Of a stretch of DNA of 64,000 nt, positions 36,320 through 47,116 are shown piece by piece. The notes under the pieces were generated by a model, which had not been told where the DNA came from, ran no database searches, and worked only from the letters and a program-made list of their open reading frames with translations. The stretch comes from Zhengitettix transpicula (taxonomy: Eukaryota > Arthropoda > Insecta > Orthoptera > Tetrigidae). The stretch covers positions 182,560,746 through 182,624,745 of the forward strand of contig CM073590.1 in assembly GCA_037074705.1 (NCBI GenBank), written 5' to 3'. The number at the start of each line of letters is the position of its first letter. The first letter of the stretch is position 1. The translations under genes and the position numbers were made by a program.

Positions 36320-37890
36320 TCTAATAAATAAAGTAGTGTTTGTATATTTGTTTGTTTGAATGTTCCTTATACAAATCTACACCGGTGGAGCGAATTTCAC
36401 CAAATTTCGTACACGTGTTCTTTGCAACCAGGAAACAAACACTGTCGGGGTGAAACGCGTCTACCACCCCCAGAAGCGGGGGTGGACGGGGGTGGAAATA
36501 TTTAAACATGCTAAAATAGTCGATATTTGAGTCGGATAAATATTTTAAGGAGTCACAGATATTGATAGTGTTTCTACCGACTGTCGGGGTGAGACGCGTC
36601 TACAACCCCAAGAAGCGGGGGTGGACGGGGGTGTAAATATTTAAATATGCTAAAACAGCCAAGGTTGACGTCAAATCCGAAGTTAAGGATGTTTCTGAGT
36701 CTAATTATCACATTCATCTTGCCATCTTACCCCAAACGGAGGCGGTGCTGATATATTCGTCGAAATATACTTTTCCGGGGTCTCTGACATAGATACCGTT
36801 TCTCTAAATATTTTTGTGCATAATTTCCATCCATTTGTAACATTCCACCGCTGTGACCATGTAACATTCCAGCACTGCCATCATGTAACATTCCAGCAGT
36901 TGGAAATGGGAAGTCCAGATAGATCGTTCACCAACCGAGCTATACCTCCGTTAGCTCACCTGGCTACCGATCTAGAGGATAAAGGAAGAATTAAGAACAG
37001 GAAATAGGAAAGTCGGTAACGTGAGGGTTCGGGTTCAACTAATTGAACCTAGGCGTAGTGGTTGGTGTTTCGCTGCACTTCAGTCAAATAAGAGCTGATG
37101 AAGAATAAAGAGATTTGATAGTTAGAAATAAAATAAAGTAAGACAAACTGGCGGATAGCACCAGGAGCCACCGACCCGTCTGGAGGTTGGAGCACGACTG
37201 CCGTTCCCAAGAAGCTCTGAACAATTCGAAGACTCCTTTCCCCCTCCCTGATGATTTTAAGTCTCCAATGAGAGCTCTGCTGCCGTATGCATGTCTGCAT
37301 AAGGCACTTAAAATGCTGACTTCATTAGACGCAGCGTTTTCACAGCTGCCTAGGCGGAAGGGGTGAAGATTTATGTTGTTGTGCGTATCGTTACTCACTA
37401 TATCTAAAGTGATGTCTTTAACTGCATCAGCGTTCTTGTAGGGCTGCGCCCTCTTAGGTCCGCTATGCTGAAGAGACGTTATGATAAGAGGGCACGTGTA
37501 GACTATTATATTACACATTTCTGCATCTTTTACGAATGCCAGTGAAGGGGCCTTATATAAAACTAATGAAAAACATCCCAGATTACAGTCAAATCAAACC
37601 CTGTTAAACGCGCGGGACTGGGCGGAGATAGAAAATTTTATAAACAGCTTAACCGGCCGATTTCTTCGTTGAATAAATACTTTTTGTTTAACCCATAGTA
37701 GCGGAGGTATAAATTTGTAAGTGGCCGATACATTCGTCGAAATAAACATTTTCAGCATCAGTAAGTTCAGCCGCATTCGACATGGGGACGAGGTGCGTTA
37801 CATAAAAATAACGCAATAGCAAACTACATTGCAGTCAATACGAGGGTTGTGGATAAATGACATACCGGGCAACGCCGGAGACTCAGCTAG
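36320..37890 (+). mobile_element. Non-autonomous Helitron, 1571 bp (type 2)
   Basis: Starts TCTAATAAATAAAGTAGTG directly after the CTAG of the preceding element and ends with the hairpin CCGGGCAACGCCGG and CTAG (37887-37890), followed by T. It has the type 2 5' end shared with 44994. Unit-like blocks occupy 36440-36830 and 37560-37870. The middle, 36840-37540, does not match other copies and may be captured or inserted DNA. Minus frames at 37049-37518 have no recognised domain. Confidence 0.65.
36840..36903 (+). repeat. 24-bp tandem repeat, about 2.7 copies
   Basis: The unit TAACATTCCA followed by a 14-bp tail ending CATG occurs at 36838, 36862 and 36886. It lies at the left edge of the non-Helitron middle of the 36320-37890 element. 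Confidence 0.7.
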
Positions 37891-38099
37891 TAAAATAAAG
37901 TGAAGTCACAAATACAAAAAAATTATTATCTTTCGGCACCTTTTATCATTTTAAAATCTGATAATAATAATATTTAATCCAAAATTAAAAACATGTAGCA
38001 ATTTAAGTGAAAAATCATTCTGAAATAACATCATTGAAATTCTGGACACTAACTGAGCCCCTGCCCCGTTATCCATGTTTTCAATTACTGTTAAACTCA

Positions 38100-38342
38100 A
38101 AAATGAAAATAATTACGTCTCATTGAAAATAACGAATAAGAAAGATAGCCAATTCATACAAAAAGGGTAATATAAATACGAACCAACGTTTCTGGGATCA
38201 TTGTCCCTGTCAACTGACAAGTGCAGTTGTGTCGCTCTAGGCTCTTCTTAGCACCTGACGAAAGGAACAAGGATCCCAGGATCGTTTTGTGGTATTTATA
38301 TTACCCTTTTTGTCTGAATTAGCTATTTTTCTTATTCGTTAT
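38100..38342 (-). mobile_element. FB1 hairpin element, 243 bp
   Basis: It is flanked by the direct repeat TGTTAAACTCA (38089-38099 and 38343-38353). It consists of an asymmetric end of about 28 bp plus two inverted arms of roughly 80 bp (38128-38210, 38264-38342) around a loop with AAGAAGAGCCTAGAG on the minus strand. The arms hold CTGACGA...GAAACG-type strings. It is homologous, in inverse orientation, to 39453-39698. Confidence 0.75.
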
Positions 38343-38462
38343 TGTTAAACTCATATTTTAAGATTTAAAAATAAAATAAAAAGAAATTTAAGACTATCAC
38401 TCTTTAAGTTTGTTTTTAACTATTAAAACAGAGTAAATTTGTTTATATCAATTCCTTATTTA

Positions 38463-38705
38463 TTTTTGAGAGTGACAGACTATATGAGGGTAATCTACGT
38501 GGTGGCAACTCAGGGGAGAGGTTGCGGAAGGGAGAGCAAGGTAGCCAAGGGTTAACTTGGGTTTCCGGGATGTATTTTAAGGATTCTACCCGTCATTCGC
38601 CTAAAAATGATGCAGGAAAAATCCTAGAAAAGCTACATCAGGTAGGTCGGGATCTTGGTGCATGTACCACGCCATTCTGATTATGGGAGTGGTGTTTGAG
38701 CATTC
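38463..38705 (-). mobile_element. RET500 copy, truncated and decayed
   Basis: Minus-strand 3' portion lacking about 50 bp between the GGAGTTGCCACC and CTCCCC blocks. It is among the most diverged copies, and its A-tail has become TCAAAAATA-like. Confidence 0.65.
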
Positions 38706-39452
38706 AAACAATTTTTTTTTGTCGTGTAATATGAGATAATCGGAGATCTTAATTTTACTTAAATAATTTTTAATACTGAGACTCGTTTGATTTGCATTAT
38801 AATGCACAGGATATTGCAAGATGAGGAGCAGAATAAATATTCCCTGTCAGTCAACAAAATATCGCAAATTTATGCTAATGAGACCTTCTGGCCCAATACT
38901 GGGTAAAGGACTAAGGTCCATTTAACGATAACCTACAGCACGTATACTAATTTTTGATACGTATGAGTCACTTACGATTTTAAATCAGGTTGATAATGTC
39001 ACAGTAACTGTGCTACATGAAAACGGCGGGTTCTTATTATGGATTTCCGCTCATCTCTAACTTGTTTAGTGCATGACTGGCCTCCGCCTCCCTACAACTG
39101 TGTCAAGTACTGCAAGGCGGGAAACTCGAAACTCGAGGATGCACGTTCACAGCATACTAACTCGTTCACAACTCTGAGGAGAGAAGTGGTTATCATCCGC
39201 GAGAAGACTCCTTGTGAATGACTTCACATGTCCTCGCCAATTAACTAAATTACTCTCTTTGGACTTGATTTCAATTCGGTTCACATCCTCTGAATTCCCA
39301 GTCGAGGACGGTAATAAAATCAAACACATTGAAGCAAACAAGCGGTGTTTGAAAATGATAGGAAGTAAGACATCGACCATGCAGTGAAATAATTGGGTAT
39401 GCTTCTCGTCTAACAGAGATTATTATTCTTATAATAATTATAATTATATTAT
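38706..39452. other. No gene recognised
   Basis: 39020-39240 is GC-richer and open in a plus frame (39039-39221), but no domain or splice context supports a gene. Confidence 0.4.
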
Positions 39453-39698
39453 GAATAAGAAAGATAGTCAATTCAGACAAAAAAGGGTCATATAAATACC
39501 ACACAACGTTTCTGGGATACTTGTCCCTTTCGTCAGGTGCTAAGAAGAGCCTAGAGAAACACAACTGCACTGGCCAGTTGACAACACTCAAAAGCTTTTC
39601 CCAGAAACGTTGTGTGGTATTTATATTATTTTTTTTTGTCTGAATTGTCTATCTTTCTTATTCATTTTTTTCTATCAGGCGTAAATTTTTTTTCATTT
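39453..39698 (+). mobile_element. FB1 hairpin element, 246 bp
   Basis: It is flanked by the 14-bp direct repeat TATAATTATATTAT (39439-39452 and 39699-39712). The arms 39453-39540 and 39590-39663 are inverted repeats; the asymmetric extra end (about 35 bp) is on the right here and on the left in the inverse copy at 38100. The left arm carries, on the minus strand, CTGACGAAA, then GGGACAAG and TATCCCAGAAACG (39507-39536). Confidence 0.8.
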
Positions 39699-39712
39699 TA
39701 TAATTATATTAT

Positions 39713-41193
39713 TTTAATAGCGAATAATAACTTTTTTCCCATTAATTGTAGAATTACCAGAAATGCGATTCTTTATCAAAATTATATAAATTAATCTTGC
39801 ATTAATATAATTTATATCCTAATAAATTTGCTAATAATAATTATTGAATACGAATAAAATAAGAATATAGCTATAAATAGGTTCTAATTATTCGTCCTGA
39901 AAATTATTCGATTAAACTGAATTATCAACCCACAAATACGAAGTACTTCATGGAGCAGGAGCATTGATGAATTGCTTCATTTTCAAGTGGCGTGAACTTC
40001 AAATTCGTGCGTCGATACACCTCGTACTTGAAATAGAAGAAACTAAACAATTATTATAATTCAGGAAAAACAATTCTTGGTTTATTCAAGTATTAAAGAA
40101 TTACAGAAAAATATTGGTATATTAAACGTCTTTGCTTACACGTTGCTTACACGTTAACTGAATAAAAATTTCAATTACTGAACAAAATCAATGATTCAAG
40201 AATAAATGTATTTTTAATATTTGAGAAACATATTATATAAATTCATACTGTATATGTAAATATAAAGGGATTTTAAAAATTATATCTGATAGTTTAAAAT
40301 AATATTTTTTAAACTGAAACAATTGAATTGAAAATTTGTTTGAAAACTATGAAATCACACTCAATATATTATTTCCTCGAAAAAACATTTTTCATCTCTG
40401 TAATTATTATTGGAAAGCTTCAAAAATTAATTTTGGAACTCTCATTTAAGTAAAAATTAAATTTTGTTAACGTACCTCTGAGATCTTCTATACATCTATA
40501 GACAGTAAACCCTTAATCTTAGAAGACTTCAAGACCATGATGCTCAGAGTTGTGTAGAAAAACCTCAAACGATAATATGAAAGTTGTATCATAAAACATT
40601 GGTACTAGAATAATTTTTAAAGCCACACACAAAAAAATGTGTTTTTCATTTATATTTGAAATAAATTATTTTCAATATGACTCAGCTGTTATTTATGATT
40701 TAAAGTTATTCTTATTAACGGCGATTGGGCACTACGCTTTCGGATATGTATGCCATATTTCGAAAAACATTGGTAAGATGTTCAGCACAACGCGCGCGAG
40801 AGAAAAATATTAGAAGTAAATATTAACAAAAAAATCCAAACTGTTATCAGTAAAGAAACGTTAACATACAAATATTATTTCAAACAAATGCCGAAGCAGC
40901 CTGAACTACTTGAATTCCAACGCATTTCAAAACACCTGAGAACCAATGATTATCTTAAAGTAAAATTATAAAGGCATTTAACAAGACACACTAGAAACAC
41001 AAAAAATGATAAATCTGTAATTAGTCACGATTTTAATTGGTTATAGGTTCTCTTAGTACTAGATTGAATAAATATGAGACGTCGGATAAAAGTTAATTAA
41101 TTAGTGAATATAAAATTTGAAAAGTAAATAAATGTCAATACATGAATTGGGAAAGCGGTTTTATAAATAATTATTTGTTAAATAATTTGACCA
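39713..41193. other. AT-rich sequence, nothing recognised
   Basis: No gene, RNA or repeat family recognised. Confidence 0.5.
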
Positions 41194-42092
41194 GAGGCTA
41201 TTCTCTCGCAGACAGTACCTGTGAGGGATGTTCTCTCGCAGGTAGAACCTTGTAGGAGGGATACGAAGGGGCTACGTTTGGGAATGATTGGAATAGTCGG
41301 CCAGCTGCCTCCTAAACTGGTCGAGGCACGGAGAAGGGAATGTTGCGTCCGCACAGCTAACTCCTCTCCCGCTATCGGAAGGGCGTGGGACAAGTACCAA
41401 ATGCCCGACCTACCTGATGCAGGTTTTTCTAGGGTTTTCCCTGCATTACTTTTAGGCGAATGCCGGGTAGGATCCTTAAAATATAGCCCGGGGGTCCTAG
41501 TTAACCCTTCGCTACCTTCCTCTACCCTTCCGCATCCCCCCTTTCAAATCCCTTCCTATGCTATGAAAGGGGAGTTGCCCAAAGTGGATTACCCTCATGT
41601 AACCTGTTGTCCTAAAAAAAAGAATGCCTTTTCCTCTCCGTTTTTTAACTAAGGTTCCCACAAGCCGAGGCACCTCAGCCTGTTCTGAGAGGTGTATGTT
41701 TCGGGGTCACACACCTTGGGCATACGGTAAGAGTTGTCCGCTATTCCCATTGGAATAGTCGGCCAGCTGCCTCCTAAACTGGTCGAGGCACGGACAAGGG
41801 AATGCTGCGTCCCCACAGATAAATCCTCTGCCGCTATCGGAAGGGCGTGGGACAAGTACCCAATGCCCGACCTACCTGATGCAAGTTTTTCTAGGGTTTT
41901 CTCTGCATTACTTTTAGGCGAATGCCGGGTAGGATCCTTAAAATATAGCGCGGCGGCCCTAGTTAACCCTTGGCAACCTTCCTCTATCATACTAACATAT
42001 TCTTCTGCATACCCCCTTTCAAATCCCTTCCTATGCTATTAAAGGGGAGTTGCCCAACGTGGATTACCCTCATGAAGCCTGTTACCTAAAAG
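41194..42092 (+). mobile_element. RET500 copy interrupted by another RET500 copy
   Basis: The outer element consists of 41194-41286 (5' head, with CTCTCGCAG duplicated) and 41622-42092 (CTTTTCCTCTCCG block to CCTGTTACCT and A-tail). Without the insert and the 5-bp duplication the two parts join exactly as in the 27688 copy. The 143-codon frame at 41221-41652 crosses the insertion and has no biological meaning. Confidence 0.85.
41287..41621 (+). mobile_element. 5'-truncated RET500 nested in another copy
   Basis: Starts within the family at ATTGGAATAGTCGG and ends CCTGTTGTCCT plus A8. It is flanked by GAATG (41282-41286 and 41622-41626). 5' truncation, an A-tail and a short target duplication together show target-primed reverse transcription. 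Confidence 0.88.
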
Positions 42093-44993
42093 AATAACTT
42101 GACGAAAAATTAGCAGTGGACTTTACCACAACTACGAAACATCTATCAAACAGTTTTGATTGGCCAAAATTTTTATTTTCAACCAACTAGTATAAACGAC
42201 CTGAAAATGTTCAATTTCAAAGAATTTACTCATCAGAAACATAAAATTATCCGAGCATTTTCTATGCAACAGCAGATAATTGACCCTGAAAAGTCAATCA
42301 GTACTATTATGGAGCTATACGCTTCTGGGTTAAAATTCTGGTCTATATCGAAGTAATAATACTATTTTCAGACCCTCTTTCGCGTTATTACTTTAACAAT
42401 AACATGCATCACGGTTCTTGATTCAAAGCTACGCCTCCAAGACCGTCTTCGAATCTAAATACCTCTCAATATATGTTTCCGGGACTTGTTTGTAGGAATA
42501 TTCGGTTGCATAAACTTAAGATAATTGCTTCAGTAGAACTGCGATGATAAATTTATGACGACAAATTCTGTGCTGTTAGTCACTTCACAGGTTTATTCCT
42601 ATGAATACCTGTGGCGTTCCGCTGAATGAGACTAAGTGAACATTGCAATGTCATAGAATAGTTCATCGTAAGGGTAGTATTGTAGTCTTTTGTGTACAAA
42701 GTAACATAAACTTTTAAAAGTTTAAAACGGAAGTTACTGGAACCTTTACATTTTTCAAAGTAATATTTTAATTTCGTTGTGATTACTTCATTGTCAGAGC
42801 TTCTTTTAAGTTACTTTAGTTTTACGTCCTTTTTCTTGATAATAACCTTCCTTCCGCTGTACTGTGCACAAATTGTTTACTTCTTAATTCATTAACTTTT
42901 TAAATTAAATATAATCAGTGTATTATGCCCAAAAGTCAGGATTTATTAAAATTAAAATTTACTTTTAACAAGAAGACGTTTCCTGCGTATGGTCAGGGAC
43001 CTCTTCAGTTATGTATAATTAACCAAAATATGTTGTGGATTTATATCGACCATTTTTCAGAAAAAAATTGAGTTTTTCCAAATCTTCCAAGACCAAAAAG
43101 AAATAATTTTTTAATTAAAATTTTCATTCATTACAAAAATTTGTTCCCTATTCCTAAACGTAAATTCTGAGTCTTGGTCACTATACATTAAATTTATTTG
43201 TATTTAATACAAGTTAGGATAGGTTTCTATTTATTTTATATTTCGCGCTATCTTAATATTGAAAAAAATTCACTGGAGCTTGCGCTGTACACGGGTAGAT
43301 TTAAGTAAAATTGTGTAATAATAATAGATTAAAATTTAAGCGATACAAAGTTACGAGAGGAAACTGAGAGAAAGCAACAGGCACCTAGAGAAAGTGTCTG
43401 AAAATGTTTATGGAAGTAATTTATTTTGCATAACGGAATGGATGGTGGAGATTTTCGGAAGTGGTGTGATATATGGAAAATATTATCAAAGTAGATTTGC
43501 CGGAAAAGAAATGTTTTCCGCTGCCAAGACGGGATACGTTTCTCAGCAAAAGGAACACAGAATTTGTTCTCTGTCAGATTGTGGGGGAGGCGGCTCGGTG
43601 GAGATACGAAAGCTGTTAAAGTGGCTATTTCTGTGTCAACTACTGCCACTTGATGATATCGATTACTCAAACCGTTGCTCCCTCTGGCATTTTCGACACG
43701 CGACCGAGCAAATAAAATCTACCGATATTGTCAATAACTACGAATTACTTTTAACAATCTTCTTCTGAGCACCGATGCTAGCATAATTCAAGAAGAATTT
43801 TCTGTGACATTGAACAAAAGACGTAACGCTGTATTGAATTTTATTTCAATAATAATTAGCTTCTAGAAAGTATGTGGTTGCAAGTCTATTCATAACAATG
43901 GAAAAGACTTGGTACTTGGGCATCGAAGTTAAATAGGTTCATCTTATCAAGTAGTTATATTTTTTTTTTGTAATTTTCTGTGCAGACAGAATGCGGAAAA
44001 TTATCATGTTTCTTATTCTTGTTATTAGCGAGAACTAATTTTAACATCCGACGTGGCGAGTGGTCGTGACGATGATTTCCAGACTCCAATTCTGTCTCGG
44101 CCGATCCAGTAATTTTGAGCTGAAGGGGACGAAAATCCACCTTAGTTCTTGTGACGAGTGCTCCGTGAGCGAGCGGGTAAAATTCATATGCAATAATCCA
44201 GCGACATGACTTCGAGTGGGGGTGTGTCAGTTAACGATCCACACAGGACTCCAGGATTATAACCACTAAACTGGGTCAACTACGAGATAATCTGCTGGAT
44301 GTTCAAGTACCACGTGCGACTATTAACATTTAACTAAACCAATTTACCTGAAGACTTCACCTTTAAATTACGACGGAGCCCATAAAGTAACTTCGCTCTA
44401 TATGGCAGAAAGTTGTGCAGACGTGACAGACAAATTACTGAAGGTTTATGTATTAATTTAATTCAACAATGCTGATTATGCAAAAAATTAACTATATAAA
44501 ATTCCAAAGTCACTACGAAATGTTGAGAAAAGTATAACTTTACGGGTAGTATATTCTAGGATGACGCAAGCCAAATAATTACTTTAACATTTCTTTTTCC
44601 CCATAAACAACGTACAACTGGATTGCCGTTCCTTGCAGAATTATCATATACGGAAATATTGTGTGTTATACATGCTTTTGTTATTTATTTATATTTAGAA
44701 TATGTTACTATCTGAATGCTTAAAAGTTACAATATTAAAAAACTATTCTACATACAGTCAATTATATAAAAATATATAAAAATATTATTCAATTTTATGT
44801 ATATAATATCTGACGTTCTTTTAATGTATTTCAAATTTATATAGGCCTTATATACAACAGAATGTAAGATTATTGGAAATAGAATATAAAGTCTTTACAT
44901 TATACTTACAGTTCGTAGTGTTCAGATATATTAAATTATTTAGACCTGTGGGGTGATACAATTAGAACACCCCTGCAGCAGAATAATTTGTAA
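42093..44993. other. Mostly unrecognised; higher-complexity stretches 43330-43770 and 44040-44420
   Basis: At 43329-43768 frames of 113 and 124 codons overlap on opposite strands. Neither shows a known domain. The 44040-44420 stretch is also GC-richer. These may be conserved noncoding DNA or decayed repeats. No gene is called. Confidence 0.4.
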
Positions 44994-45953
44994 TCTAATA
45001 AATAAAATTGGCTGCTTGATGTGTGTGTGTGTTTTTATATGAGTATGTCCCTCATACAAATCAGCATCCGTGGAGAAAAAGTGACCAAATATCGTACGAG
45101 TGTTACTTTCGAACCGGAAACAAACACTGTGGGGGGTAAGACACGACACCAAGGGACTGGGGTGGAAAATTTCAAACATGCTCAAACGATCGGTATTTGC
45201 TTCGGACAAATATTTTTCGGAATCAATGAAATTTATAACGTTTCTCCCGAACTTGTTTGTGTATAATTTAATCCCCTTTCAGCATTGGAGGGGAGAAGAT
45301 TTAGGGCTGGATGTGGAGGGGTGTAACATAAAAAGAAAGTGAAACCAAACCGAGATTGGTTTCTAATCCGTGGATATGGAATACGCTGAGTTTAATTATG
45401 ATATTTAACTTTCCGATTAACACTCAGAGGTGAGGGTGGAAATTTTCAATCATTTTAAAAACGGTCAATATTTTTCTCGGAAGAAAATTTTTCGGGGTCT
45501 ATGAGATAGATTTCTCCAGATATTTGGTTTGTAATTTCAACCCAATGAGGGCATGAGACGGTATCACCTCAATAAGATTGGACGTTACATAAAAATAAGT
45601 GAAAACAACCGAGATTCGTGTAAAACCCGTGGTTATGGAATACGCCGAGTTTAATTATTATATACAATTGTCTGTTAACCCCCAGGGACGGGCGTGGAAA
45701 TTTTAAAACATGTTGAAATGGGCGATAGTTTCGTCGAAATAAACTTTTTCGGGGTCAATGAGATGGATAGCGTTTCTCCATATATTTTGTGTGTAATTTC
45801 AACCCGTTTTGATATAGGACGGGAGAACCTTTAGGGGTTGGGTACGTCGTTACGTAAAAATAACTAGAAAACAACCGAGATTGGAGTCAAATCCGGGGTT
45901 ATGGATGTCGCTGAGTTTAATTATAACAACACGGACAACGCCGTGCTATCTGG
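44994..45953 (+). mobile_element. Non-autonomous Helitron, 960 bp (type 2)
   Basis: Starts TCTAATAAATAAAATTGG with A before it. It contains about three roughly 285-bp units homologous to the 34360-36110 array and ends with the hairpin CACGGACAACGCCGTG before CTGG (CTRR form, 45950-45953), followed by T. Frames at 44940-45342 cross the element and are not genes. Confidence 0.65.
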
Positions 45954-46449
45954 TATACTAATTCATAAAACGAACGCCGTTCGTGTGAATATGTGCACTC
46001 GCGTATATTTGCGGTCGGGGAATCTAGGGTAAGAATGGAAGCCTAGAGTGTTTTTTTAAAGGAATAACACTTTGGTACGCTTAAATACAGGCCTGTGACA
46101 AGATTAATAGTCTAGAAACCACGTGACAGAGTTGCGAAAGGCTACGTAGTAGTAATTCCCTGAATTGACTTATCGACTTCAGAGACTGTTCGTTTTAAGA
46201 TGTAAACCGTTAACGGCAAAGCCAGCCTTTACTACGTCAATAAACGAATAATATTTACGCGAAATTAGTTCTGTAAAGCGGTTGTAAATGACTTTCTTTG
46301 TATTCAAAGTCTGCAGTGTTTTTTTTTTCGTTAACGTACCATGCGTACCAGTTCGTTAAAATTGGACTTAAAATGCTTGTATATGAGGATGGTACTGGGG
46401 CAATTACAGTTTGATAACAACTAATGCTACTTTCAATCTCTCTTTACAG
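45954..46449. other. No gene recognised
   Basis: Ordinary sequence leading to a polypyrimidine tract (about 46430-46447) in front of the candidate exon. Confidence 0.4.
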
Positions 46450-46532
46450 ACTGTTCTACTTTCTATTAGTGTACGGATTATCAAGTTGCGACCTCTGGCA
46501 GTTTCTCTGGTCTGAGCTTTGGAACAACTAAG
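46450..46532 (+). other. Candidate 83-bp exon
   Basis: The acceptor TCAATCTCTCTTTACAG (ending 46449) and the donor AAG|GTAAGT (46533) are both close to consensus. One frame is open from the second base but meets TAA just before the donor, so a UTR exon of a coding gene or a long noncoding RNA is more likely than an internal coding exon. The gene is not identifiable. Confidence 0.35.
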
Positions 46533-46859
46533 GTAAGTTAAGTTTTCACTACCGATAATAAATTTAATAACACAAGTTAATTAAATAATTTTATTTGGAA
46601 TACTATAACATAAATTAGGTTCCCAAAATAGTATTACTTTGATTCTGGCAACATTTTCTAGATCTTACAAATCGTGAACATATTTTACTTTATTCTGTTG
46701 TTAATGAGGAATGAAATTACGTTTTGTAAGAGGACGCTTTTTAACATTAAAGAATGAAAAAGTCTGTAACTTTATAGAGAATCACGATTTGGTCAATATT
46801 AAATGTTGTGTGTATTTAATTTTAACATAATTATAATAATAATGTTACTACAATAAATA
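46533..46859. other. AT-rich sequence, nothing recognised
   Basis: No gene or repeat recognised between the candidate exon and the next hairpin element. Confidence 0.45.
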
Positions 46860-46871
46860 AAAATCCACAAT

Positions 46872-47104
46872 CTAAAGTATAAAACGTCTGTGTTAAATGT
46901 AATAGAATTCTATAGCCAAATAAAAGACAAACAAATAAGTGATAAAATAAATTACATACAACGTTTCTGGAAGCCTCATTTCGCGCGACTCTTGCGGTTT
47001 TGAAATGTCTGACGAAATCGACAACCGTTGTAGAAACGCTGTGTGGAATTTATTTCATCACCTAATTTTTGTCTGTCAATTGGTTACTTCTTTATTTAAT
47101 TTGT
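46872..47104 (+). mobile_element. FB3 hairpin element, about 233 bp
   Basis: Inverted arms 46917-46975 and 47022-47085 (shared GTGAT(A/G)AAATAAATT and AACGTTTCT-like blocks). The right arm reads CTGACGA (47008-47014), then GAAACG (47032-47037). AAAATCCACAAT (46860-46871) and AAAATCCATAAT (47105-47116) flank it as a probable 12-bp target duplication with one mismatch. Size and design match FB1 and FB2. Confidence 0.55.
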
Positions 47105-47116
47105 AAAATCCATAAT

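Noticed and set aside
37084..37518. 144-codon minus-strand frame inside a Helitron
   Set aside because: No recognisable domain, overlapping frame in another register, no promoter or splice context. Kept only as a possible captured fragment.
41221..41652. 143-codon open frame
   Set aside because: It crosses the junction between a nested RET500 copy and its host copy, so it is an accident of insertion.
43329..43768. Overlapping frames of 113 and 124 codons on opposite strands
   Set aside because: Neither shows a domain or splice sites; opposite-strand overlap argues against both being genes.
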